64,000 bases of DNA from Cynocephalus volans (taxonomy: Eukaryota > Chordata > Mammalia > Dermoptera > Cynocephalidae): positions 43,874,407 to 43,938,406 of the forward strand of contig NC_084463.1 in the NCBI RefSeq assembly GCF_027409185.1. Direction: 5' to 3'. Positions 48,480 to 58,499 of this stretch are shown here, one piece after another. The position numbers were made by a program, and so were the translations under genes. Position 1 is the first letter of the stretch. Every line of letters begins with the position of its first letter. The notes beneath the pieces were generated by a model that made no database searches, had not been told where the DNA came from, and was given only the letters and a program-made list of their open reading frames with translations.

Positions 48480-50081
48480 CTAGGAGAAACTCTGAGCTTT
48501 TCCATCTGGGGATGGATCTCCAGGACCATGCTCTGGGGCTGGGATGAGCCAGCCCTCAGCAGGGAAGACATAGGCCGCCTGGGTGGCCATGGCATATAAG
48601 GTCTGCACTGCAGTGCACAGAGACCCCCGGAGCTGGGCAAGATCAGAGAACTGCGCCCTGGTCAATGGAGAATGGATTTGCTGGGCCTGTACCTGAGCTA
48701 TGTCTTGATAAATGACCTCACACATAGCACGCAGGAAGGTCAGCAGGCTTTTCCGAAGTGGTGGTGGGTGGTGTCTTAGGGACCCAAATCTTGACTTCTT
48801 GTTGTGCCCAGTGTGGGCCCCCTGCAATTCCCAACCGTGGACGTCATAGGTCTCCTCAATTTTCCTGAAGTTCACGGGGTCAGAGGCCTTTGGTTTCTTT
48901 TCTGAAGTCAAGCTGTGCTCATCTCCTAGACAGTTCCCTGGGGAGGAAGCAAGGGAGTGAGAGACTTGCCAGAAAAGTCTCCACAGACCTCTTTCCCGGG
49001 ATCTCACCGTGCACCTTCAGGTGAACTCCACTTGTCTCTCCTCCTCCTTCCTGACCTTCTGAGTCTCCATAATGAAATGAGGCTGAGCTCCTCATAGGTA
49101 CCAAAACACTCTCTGTGTCCCAGGATCTCTAAGACCCTCTCAGAGGCTGAGAAACATCCTTTCTGCCCAAGCCCTGTATAAGTTTCCTGCTGGTCTGCTC
49201 TCAGGACAAAAAAGGACCTACCTGTTCCATCTTGGCCACTGTCCTTGGAACTGATTTTCCTCTTCCTGGACTTCCTCCCGCCTGAGCTGGACTCGGATTC
49301 TGTGGATAACTGAGAGTTTGAGGGAGTGTCTACAGCTGAACACCTTAGCAACCCTGGTCCATCCTGGACACACAAGCAGCTGAGGCTGCACCCAAAACTC
49401 AGTGCTCTTTCATTCTCGAGTCCAGGATCTGTAAGGCCCGGCCTGCCAAGAGCTCCCAATTCCATGCCCAGGGGAAACTGTGTTAACCCATCCCCGTCCC
49501 TTTCCCTCCCTGAGAGAATCAAATCTTACCTGATCTGTCAATGCTGTTTCCAGCGTTAAGCTCAGTTTCCTTGGAATTCTCCTTCTCGTTCAGATTAAGT
49601 TCTGGTCCTAGAGGAAAAGGGAGCTTAGGTGACTGGCCTCCTTTTAGGTCCTCAGAGCCCCCTAGTCTGTTCCCGATTTGTATTTGTGGGTCATTCTCTC
49701 AACCAAGGCTGTTCAGTCAGTGTCAAGTGTAAATGGGAAGAATACGCTTCCAAGGGATAATTGCCACATTTCTCAAGGCCCCTGGAGAGTGATGACTCCT
49801 TTCCCAAGCCCAGTCTCAAAGTTAAACTCTACCAAAGAAACGTCCTCACTGTCCCTGAGTCTACCTTCCTTCCAGCCTCCACATGAACAGCTCGAGTCCG
49901 TACCTCGCCTCTGGGTGCAGTTCTCACTGGAATGTAAAGACAGAGTCTTGTGTTTCTCTTCAGATGGTTTCTCCTCCTCCTCTGAGCCACTTTCTTTAAA
50001 GGAGAGTTGTTGGAAAGAAGGCTGGTCAGTGCAGTGCTGGAGGGAGCAGTGAGGTTCTGCTTCTTCCGTTCCCGACTCCAT
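48480..50081 (-). CDS. FRG2: FRG2 (FSHD region gene 2-like), four coding exons, apparently intact
   Basis: Four exons on the minus strand: 49904-50081, 49530-49607, 49222-49299 and 48480-48937. Each intron has GT-AG ends (donors GAG|GTACGG, CAG|GTAAGA and CAG|GTAGGT; acceptors CTCTAG, CCACAG and CCCCAG) and all three introns are phase 1. The joined frame is 792 bases (263 residues plus stop) with no interruption. Residues 1-59 are acidic and Ser-rich (CTDQPSFQQLSFKESGSEEE), 60-85 and 86-111 are charged with a basic 'GRKSRKRKISSKDS' stretch likely to be nuclear-localising, and 112-263 hold the conserved C-terminal block with QQIHSPLT and MATQAAYVFPAE, identical to human FRG2 as I remember it. 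Human FRG2 is about 278 residues with four exons; this protein ends earlier. FRG2 is a nuclear protein of unknown mechanism, induced in FSHD muscle cells. Start chosen because MESGTEEAEPHC aligns with the human start. It lies between 165-bp direct repeats, 12 kb from a DUX pseudogene. Confidence 0.9.
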
Positions 50082-50475
50082 GCTGAAGTTCAAGTGCAAG
50101 GTCCTCTCTCCTGCACGTACAGATGCGCAGTGGGGGTCGGCCTCCTGGGCCTGCCTTTGATAGGCCCCTCAGCTGGGCGTGGCTCACTCCTCCTGGCTGA
50201 AGACACTCCTTCCTCCTGCCACGCATCGGCACCTCAATAAGGAATGTTGGGGATTGTGATCGTACTGGGGACCTAGACATGGGTAAAAGGACACTTTTGA
50301 AGGGTTCTGTCATAGAGTCCAAAAGCAGGATAAGTAGCCAGGGGACACAGATACAGGAAGTCAGGAGACAATTTTCATCTGATTTCTGACTCGATTCTCA
50401 CCCAGAAGTATTTAAGACCCTGCACAGATTTCAACATGCAGAGTGACACAAACAGTATATTGACATGTATATATA

Positions 50476-50641
50476 TAAATAGAACAATATATAAAATAAA
50501 ATATAACAATATGTGTATGTAAGTCTAATGACCATATCTATATTAGATTTCATATTCTACAGTAAAATATGACAAACCGAAACCTATAAAATGGGGTAAT
50601 GTTTAAAATTAGTCATATAATATACGCCAGCTGAACAATAC
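50476..50641. repeat. Direct repeat DR-R flanking FRG2 (right copy)
   Basis: Gap-free match to 47666-47831. It starts about 395 bases upstream of the FRG2 ATG. Confidence 0.92.
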
Positions 50642-50659
50642 ATATAGCATATATATATA

Positions 50660-50849
50660 TGAGGGGTCTTCAAAAAGTTCATTGATAGAGGTTGTAAAAC
50701 CAAGGTGAAGTGTTCGGATCCCCATACCATCCAACTGCCAAAACCAAACCAAAACAACACAAAACAAAATGAAACAAAACAAAAACTTGTGGAAAGATTC
50801 GTATTATCTTTTATTTCTATTTTTTCATAAATTTTTTGAAGTACACTTG
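50660..50849. mobile_element. Mariner-type MITE split by a SINE fragment
   Basis: Left end 'gaggggtcttcaaaaagttc' at 50661 and right end 'aattttttgaagtacacttg' near 50830 are the MITE termini. Between them (about 50686-50785) lies a sense SINE 3' half with 'gtgttcggatccccatacca' and an A-rich tail of caaaa units. The SINE is therefore younger. Confidence 0.7.
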
Positions 50850-51894
50850 CATATTTTCCACATAAAGAAAATAATGTACAGTTTTAAAATTGTATACGTG
50901 TTCTATTTTCTCTAATGTTTGGAAATGAAAAATACCAAATTATATGGTTTTTTTTTTATTAGATACACACCTGTGTAATAAAATAAAAATACAGGAAAAA
51001 ATACATACCAAATAAAATACTCCTTTCTATCCTAAAAGTGGTGGAGATAATTAGATCAAGTGTGATTTCATTGATGTCACTACGGTAGTACCGATGCTAA
51101 CCTAATCAACCTCTGATCTCAGAGGCAACAAAAAGCCCAGCTGGAGAGGAAAACTTTCCCTCTGCCACAGCATTCTTTGGTCATGCTGGGAGCTCTGCTG
51201 TGTTCTGTTGAATCCTTTGGTGATTTTCTCTTGTTTTCCTGATTAAAGTTGGTTGTGGATATGACTATTGCATCATCAAATTTCAGACAACTCATGGACC
51301 ACTTGTCTGTGTCCTGTCCTAAAACACCAGTAGCTACATACAGAAGACCCTTAACCTTTTCAAGCTGCCTGTGATTGATGCTGACTCACTGACCTCCCTC
51401 CTCCTCAACCCAAAGAGAATTTGAAAAACCGTCAGGCCTTAGAACACTTAGCAAGGACCAGTAGGTGCCCATGAACTGCTGGGGTGGGGCCCTTCTCCAC
51501 AACCCTTGGGCTCTAATAAAGAGAAGAGAAACCTGAAACCAAGGAAGCTTCAGCAACTCTAGACCTCAGGGTTTTTAACAAGATTAACAGAAGTGAAGCT
51601 CACAGACCTTCAGTGCTTCCTTCATTCCAAAACACAAGCAAAGACTGTGTCCTTGCTTCCCATGACCCAGGTGGGGACAAGAGGTGAGACACATTTAGAC
51701 ACATAACATGGTTGGTTCTGCAGGAAAGAATCACCGCAGAGGAAGATTCCACTGTAGAAGTTTCCCAGGGAACTTCAGCTAAAGCATCAGCAAAACCGAG
51801 GGGTAATGAGGGAATCTTACGACTCTCTGATGGTGTTTCCTCCCTGGTTTTCTGCTAATTGCTCTTTACAAGTCTCCTGATTTGCTTCATGTCT
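50850..51894. other. Unassigned sequence
   Basis: AT-rich to 51050, then ordinary composition. No gene recognised. Confidence 0.3.
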
Positions 51895-52355
51895 ATGCCT
51901 GTTTTAGTCTGTTCTCTGTTTCCTATAAGAGAACACCTGGAACTAGATAATTTATAAAGAAATGAAATGTATTTCTTACAGTTTTGGAAGCCGGGAAGTC
52001 CATTGTCCAGGAAGTGCATCTGGCCGGACCTTCTTCTCAGTGGGAACTCTCTACAGTTCCTGTGGTGATACAGGGGAGCACATGAAAATGAAGATGAACA
52101 TGGCATGAGCAAGAAAGCTAACCTACCCTCTCGCTCTCCTTATAAAGCTATGAGAGCCACGCCCATGATAACTCGTTACTTCATGAGTCGATCAACCCAC
52201 TAGTGTGGGCACAGTCCTCATGATCCAATCACTGCACAAAGGCCCCACCTTCAAATACTATGATTGGATTTCTCACTCTTTTAACACTGTTACAATGGAG
52301 ATGAAGTTTCCAATATACAAACTTTTGGGGCACACGTTTGCCCTATAGCAATGCC
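51895..52355 (-). mobile_element. MaLR-type LTR (THE1/MST-like), antisense
   Basis: 'gttttagtctgttctctgtt' and 'tagataatttataaagaaat' at one end and 'gggcacacgtttgccctata' at the other; same family as 15698-16087. Confidence 0.6.
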
Positions 52356-52529
52356 CTTCATATGTAGGTATTAAAAGTCTGGATGACCACAAAGATTTTT
52401 CTCATATGTGTACTTTTCTTTGTTTGTTTGTTTGCTATTATTTACATGTGTACCAACACCATGGTGCACGTGTTCAGGTGTTATTATCAGATGCCTTCCA
52501 GTGTGACAGGGCACAGTCCAGCTGCCTGG

Positions 52530-52975
52530 CCCCTTTCAACAGCAAACCACTCAAAAGTCAACTGTTGTTGGAGTTGGAAGTCAGGTGTTGTCCAGGAATC
52601 TCAGTGATCTGAGGAGAGATGTTGGGCTAAACTATCTCTCCAGCAACCTGAAGGAGAATGACCAGACTGAAGCCATCTCCCTGGTAAACCTGAAGAACAG
52701 CCGGACTAAAGCCATCTGAAAGACTCTCATTTACTGAGTTTTTTATGAGGGGTCTGAGGGAATAGAATTTGAAAAATGAAAAGCAGGAGGGAGGGGAATG
52801 TGCAAGGGGCCAAGTGCAAAGTCTCTCCAAGACTCCATCTGACTTCTGCTCCCATCTTTGCTGTTATTTCAGAGTCTGGATAGTTTGTGCCTTCTGGCAA
52901 GTCTGCAGCTTCAGGCTGGCTGGAAAACAAACTTTACATTAATGTGAATAATATCATCTTATCCCATAACCAAGT
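52530..52975 (-). mobile_element. ERV1-like solo LTR, family B, antisense
   Basis: 'ccactcaaaagtcaactgtt', 'gaccagactgaagccatctc' and 'gtctgcagcttcaggctggc' are the reversed landmarks of the copy at 17035-17530. A 'gactaaagccatctgaaaga' segment near 52703 suggests a short internal duplication. Confidence 0.65.
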
Positions 52976-54825
52976 TTCAAAATGTTAAATAACCACAGGA
53001 TAAGAGGGAACTCAGAGAAATGCATTCTAAGAAAAACACTGTGTCCTTTTAAAATCTTTTAAAGCCCATGATGTTTTAGGTCCCAACATGACTTCAGTCC
53101 TGCTCACACCAACACCAGAAAGTAGAATCCTATTTGCAAGAGCTTTCCTTTTTCAATTCTCGATGTCTTTTTTAGTTGTCGTCCCATAGATCACTGGCTG
53201 TTTATACTCCCTACAAGCATGTACAAGATGGTGTGTTTTTACTGATTGTAAAAAACCAACAAACAAAAACAGCATTAGGAAATGTTTTCTTTTTCAAACT
53301 GATGTTCACACAAAACACATATATTTTGTAATTTACTTTTTTCAATCATAAAGTTGAATTGCTTCTTTAAGTAAAAAATGATCATTTGTTTCTATACTGA
53401 GTTTGTTTTTATTCTTCTTTGAGAGGAGTTTCCAACATGTTTTATTTTATATCATCTCTCCCACATCACCTTAGCAGGCTGATGCCAGTTTATACATCCA
53501 AGAATACACCTGTCTTGAATCTGATCTCACAGGCCAGCCACCTGTCAAGAAACCTGAGATGAGATCCATTTACCTGGCAAAGCCTCAACCAAGTCGTGTA
53601 CTGGGTTCTCAGCTCAGGGACAGCTGAAGGATGTGGGGTGGATTTGTTGATTGGCCCCATGCAGTACCCAAGCACTTTAATCAGAACCCAACTCTCATTG
53701 CCAGGCTGACAGCCAACAAAACTCATGTTTCTTCTCATGATGTTCACCAGCCTGCCACCAAGACACCTGTCCTGAGCCACCTGTTCTTCAGTCTCTGGCA
53801 CAAGGCTATGCTGATGTGGATGCAAACCCAGCTCTCGGCCTGCCAAGCATAAATGTGGCCGACTCCACACTGAGCATTCAGGTACCAAGCAACGGGTCTT
53901 CCCAGGTTCTCAATCAGACTTTCTAGAATTTCCCAAAGATACTAAGACTCAGCCCTTTCAAGATCCCCCCTGTCCCCCTACCCCCCACCCCAAATTAGAA
54001 ACAGGACCTGGGAGCCATCCAGACTTTCCTGTCTCCTCCCTAGCAAAAACAGACTTCGACCCAACCAGACACCCTAATTGGCCACAGAACACCAGCCCAG
54101 ATGCTGAGCATTAACCTCCTGTCTCCCCACAGAAGACCTCACCTGAGTCTCATCAAAGCCTACGCTGTTCCCCAAACTTCACTGTCCAGACATGTTCCAG
54201 AACAATCCCTCGGAACTGTCTTTATGAGATGGGACAAGGCATGGTGGGGCTCCAGGATCAGAACAGCTGCCTCATCCTCCCTCCTTAGAAGTCTCTACCT
54301 ACTGGTCAGAATCCTCACATCTTACAGGGCTAAGCCCATGTCCCAGTAAGTGTCCCCTAAAAGAGCCTTCTGGTGTCCTCCTACTCTGAGGAGAGTGCCC
54401 AGGAATAAGAGCCTCTACTGTAGGGAACACTCGGCTTTCAATCTCTCATGACTTGGTTGCTGCCTGAGGAGGGAAAAGCTATGCAGGAACAGCCTGTGTC
54501 TGACACATCAGAGTTTCCCCAGATGTGGTGACTGTGCAGACTGTGAAACCCCACATAATTCCTGGGAGGGGTAGACACGCAGACATTTCCTAACTAAAGT
54601 ACATAAATTTAAGTTGAATTTAAATAAAACATTATAATGCCATATAAAATTATTTTTATATTAGTTGATTTTATAAGACAACTGAGTTAAAATTTGTAAC
54701 AGCATTAAAATATAATGTTTATAAGAAGCTATGAAAAACATCTATAATTAGTGTGTAAATGACTAAATTTTGGGTAACTCTGTAAAATTCACCTATGGGT
54801 GTAAAAGACATCTGTTACTTACTTT
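52976..54825. other. Unassigned sequence
   Basis: A 132-codon minus-strand frame at 53490-53888 is the longest open stretch, Cys/Trp-containing, with no family recognised. The remainder is unremarkable, AT-rich from 54590. Confidence 0.3.
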
Positions 54826-55170
54826 ACAAGACATCTACAATTGGTCATCCACATCACTGGGCACCAGATTTGAGGATTCAACCAACTGCAGATCAAAAAT
54901 ACCCCCAAATCAGTAAAAATTATAATCCACCAATAAAAGTGGTAGAAATTTTTTAAAATTACGTCTGGCAACTATTTTCATAGAATTTACATTCTACTCG
55001 GTATTATATGTAACCTAGAGATGATTTAAAGTATAAGGGAGGATGTGTTTAGTTTATATGCAATTACTACCCATTTAATGTATGGTACTTGAGTATCCCT
55101 GGATTTTAGTAGCTGCAAGAGTCCTGAAACCAATTTCCTGCAGATGCCAAGAAATGACTGTACTTGGATA
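54826..55170 (-). mobile_element. TcMar-Tigger/MER2-like DNA transposon remnant
   Basis: Phrases 'ctagagatgatttaaagtat', 'ggacttgag'-like 'ggtacttgagtatccctgga' and 'ccaatttcctgcagatgcca' followed by 'atgactgta' match a widespread eutherian non-autonomous DNA transposon. Family assignment is from memory. Confidence 0.5.
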
Positions 55171-55620
55171 TTTTAAGTGCCTTTTCTTCCATGGAGTGCC
55201 AGAGTGGTGATAACGTGTTAGAAACTCCTGTGTTTTCAAGCATAAGTCCCCATCCTCTGAGAGTCCTGAGAAAGACAGCAGATTGGTCCTGGAGTCCTCA
55301 TGAAAGGAGGGGGTGGTTTGATTGGGTGTAGTATGTGTGACTCAAAACCTGGGCGTGGAGGCAGAGCAATACCAGGTGGGGTGTGGGGGGTGTGGGCAAT
55401 GTCCACCAGAGCTGGAGGATCATGTGGGGGTATGTTGGAGTTGGAAGAGACTTCTGCTGCTGCAGGTGGAAAAAAAGGCTCCTGGCAGTCACAGAATAGG
55501 TTCTAGCTTCATCCAAGAGGCTACAGTTTCATTCTTTCCTTTTTCTTTACCTCTGGCTGCTTGAAATATTTCTCATTTCACATTGAATCTGTGGTCATTA
55601 ATAATCAACTCTTTAATTAA
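55170..55620. other. Unassigned sequence
   Basis: G-rich tract near 55300-55470; short overlapping frames, none recognised. Confidence 0.3.
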
Positions 55621-56045
55621 TCAACAGCCACTTCTGCAGCCTGCCTTGTTGCAAACTGGGTGAGAACACACTGCTGTCTCTGTACAACAGTGATGATCGA
55701 ATTCTCTCTGAACTCAGTAATTGTAATGCCCGGATTACCAACATCTACTGTGGTGATAATCTTGACCTCTCGTGGGTCCAGACAAGGCAGGGTCAAAGCT
55801 CACTTTAAAAATTATCTGCGAAATGGTCATCAATTCCAGAATATTGGCCTTTAGTATTCTGATCACCAAGGGTATCACCTGCATCTGTAGGCTTCTCATG
55901 TCTGCAAGGACACTTCTCTTCTCTCTTGCACTTTCCTCTCACCCAGAGGGAGCAAATGTGGGGCCAATTCTTTTTTACAGTAGAATGTGGTCCGGGACAG
56001 CCTGAGCAGCCTGTCACAGGTGGATGTGGCTTTCCCCAGCACATC
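55620..56045 (-). pseudogene. RBM22: RBM22 processed pseudogene fragment
   Basis: RBM22 is a spliceosomal RNA-binding protein with a CCCH zinc finger and an RRM. The minus strand encodes the central part without introns: '[19 protein letters not shown]' keeps the C-x8-C-x5-C-x3-H spacing, then HEKPTD and DQNTKGQY, then after a frameshift near 55805 the RRM piece '[20 protein letters not shown]' followed by a stop near 55625. Both ends are missing and no A tail is visible, so this is a truncated retrocopy. Confidence 0.88.
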
Positions 56046-56107
56046 AATTGGCTGTGTTCCTTCAATAAGAAATCTCTTCCTTCATATTCTGTGTGAGGTT
56101 CTTTTTT

Positions 56108-56131
56108 ATTATTTATTTATTTATTTATTTA

Positions 56132-56166
<35 letters not shown>
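56108..56166. repeat. (TTTA)n/(CTTA)n microsatellite
   Basis: About seven ttta-type units followed by eight ctta-type units. Confidence 0.95.
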
Positions 56167-56167
<1 letters not shown>

Positions 56168-56229
56168 GAATATTCATGAGATACAAACCTAATTGTCACC
56201 CCTCCTGCTCATGATGTGAGGGCCAGATT

Positions 56230-57440
56230 CATACCCGTTATGTGCGTGGTTCTTTTTGTTGACATTTGACTGTGGTATGTCATCTTAAGACAGTTACATC
56301 ATGAACCTGAGTGAGCAGACCATACTCTAGGCCTAAGAGGCAGACAGGACAGACATTTTTTAATTTACTGCAGGTTTGACACACTTCAGTCTTCTAGAAA
56401 TGCTTGTGGACCCCAGGGCACCAGTGAGACACTGTAAATAGCCTGGGGCTGGCTGTGCTTTCTTTTTTGTCCTTTTATTTGACTACTAAGATATATGGGT
56501 TTTTTTCCAAGGCATACCTGTCACAGAATGAGGAAGTTCACATCCTATGAGTTCTGTCTGTTGTGGGTGTTGGATCCCAGAGATGTCACCACCTTGAGAG
56601 TGTCCAGAGGCAGTGATAGCTTCTGAGGTGGGAGGTAGGACCACCACAGTCTCGTCAGGCCCAGCCTTTTCAAAGGAGAAAAATTTATAGTTTACTCTCT
56701 TATGGAATCAGGCCCACCCAGAAAGCCCCTGTTTTGACTAATTTAAAATTTTATCTTTGATTACATCAGCCAAATCCCTTTGAGGCTGCACTTAAACTAG
56801 CCTTTGGGTGACTGGAACAGGATGTGCCTGACTTCCACTAGGGTAGAGATTCTAAAGAATCTGAACCCCACATCCCCAACTGTAAAGTAAGCCTGTCAAG
56901 TCTACAAATGCACATCCACGATTCCTGAACGTATTTTCTACTTCACTGACAGTTTCTAATCAAACAGGAAGCATCAAAACCCCAGCCTCTAGCAGATTTT
57001 TTAAATTCTGAAATTAAAATAGTTCAGGCATTAAAAGTCTTCCCCATGGACATAGCAATAGTGTTGTCACAGGCCACCCAGCTTTACTATCCTTGGATCC
57101 AGACCAAGTGTCCTTACAGAAGTTTACTGGTTGGAGGGGATTGTCTGGGCTGTCCAGGCTTCTGGGCCTGTGGTCGTGGTGCGAACCTGCCAGCCACATG
57201 TGCCTGAACCCACTCCTGCAGGTGACTGACTTGTCAGTGGAGTTCCCATGCCAGTGGGTCCTAGCTGTGTCCCTCTGTGATTCAACACACAAGTCAGAGA
57301 TTCTGAGTTGACCCCCCTCCCAGGTGAGAACGTTCACTTCTGTCCCAGAGGTGAGATAATGGGGACTCTCCAGTGACCAGCAACTGGTTCTCACAGTGTT
57401 TGTATTCTTTGTGAGAAAGCAATATTGTACAATATGCTAA
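56230..57440. other. Unassigned sequence
   Basis: No gene or confident repeat. The 126-codon minus-strand frame at 57014-57394 is not recognised. Confidence 0.3.
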
Positions 57441-58165
57441 AGTTCTAGTTATTTTTCCTCTTTTTAGTCATTGCAAAATGAATATATTTGTTCTTCCCTG
57501 TTTCCTGGCACACAGCTCCTAAAACCCTGGAAATTGTGGGATTTATAAGGTGTCATTTGTATGCTAATGAGATGACCTGTGGTTGGGGAACCCTAGATTG
57601 CTTCAGAATGGGGACCAGAAAGACCAAGGCATGACTAGAGGGTTGGAATGTTCATCCCAACCTCCTGGATAGGGAGAGGCTGAAGGTTAAGTTGATCACC
57701 AATGGCCAATGATTTAATCAATGATGAATATGCAATGAAGCTCTCATATTAAAAAAACAAAATGAAACTGGGCTTTGCTAGCTTAGGCATGGCTGGATAC
57801 GTGGCTATTCCTGGCGGGGGTGCAGCCGCACCTGCAGAGGGCGTAGAAGTGCTAAGCTCCTTCCCTTATCCCTTGCTTAATTCATGTTTTTCATCTGGCT
57901 CTTTATCTTTAACTTTGTAATATTCTTTGTAGTAAAAGAGTCAACATATTAAAGTGTTTCCCTGAGTCCCATGAGCAGCTCTAGCCAATTATTCAATCCT
58001 GAGGAGCGGTTGGTTGGACCCCAGGTTTGTATCCAGTCAGTTGGAAAAACACATGACAACTTACTACTTGAAACTGGTGTCTGAAGTGGGGGCAGTCTTG
58101 TGGGACTGAGCCTTCAATCTGTGGGTCTGAGGCTCTGCCCAGGTGGACAGTATCAGAATCAAATT
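57440..58165 (+). mobile_element. ERV-type LTR, sense
   Basis: Contains 'caccaatggccaatgattta', 'gagtcccatgagcagctcta', 'actggtgtctgaagtggggg' and 'cagtcttgtgggactgagcc', landmarks of a widespread placental LTR and adjoining sequence. Subfamily is uncertain. Confidence 0.6.
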
Positions 58166-58499
58166 CTTAAATTCAATTACAGGTTGCCTAGCAGGTGCCC
58201 ATCACAGAACTGGTTGTTGGTGGGTAGAAGTTCCCACACATATATGAATGTGTGTGCCCTCCCCTTTGTGTTAGAAATGAGAGAACTGTTTGTGATGGAG
58301 AGGTTCAGGGGAAGAGGACACCTGCCCCACCACAGGGTGACAACACTTGGGCAGGGGCTGAAAAAGAGGGGATGCCCTGAGGATGGTCCTCAGCCTAGGA
58401 TCTCCTGGAAGTGGTACACACATGTACACCCGTACACTCAGGGATTTTCATGACTGTATCAAGTGGGCACATGCAGATTTCACACTACAGTCTAGCTGT

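Noticed and set aside
53490-53888. 132-codon minus-strand frame as a gene
   Set aside because: No recognisable family, no promoter or splice signals, and the opposite strand is also open for 73 codons.
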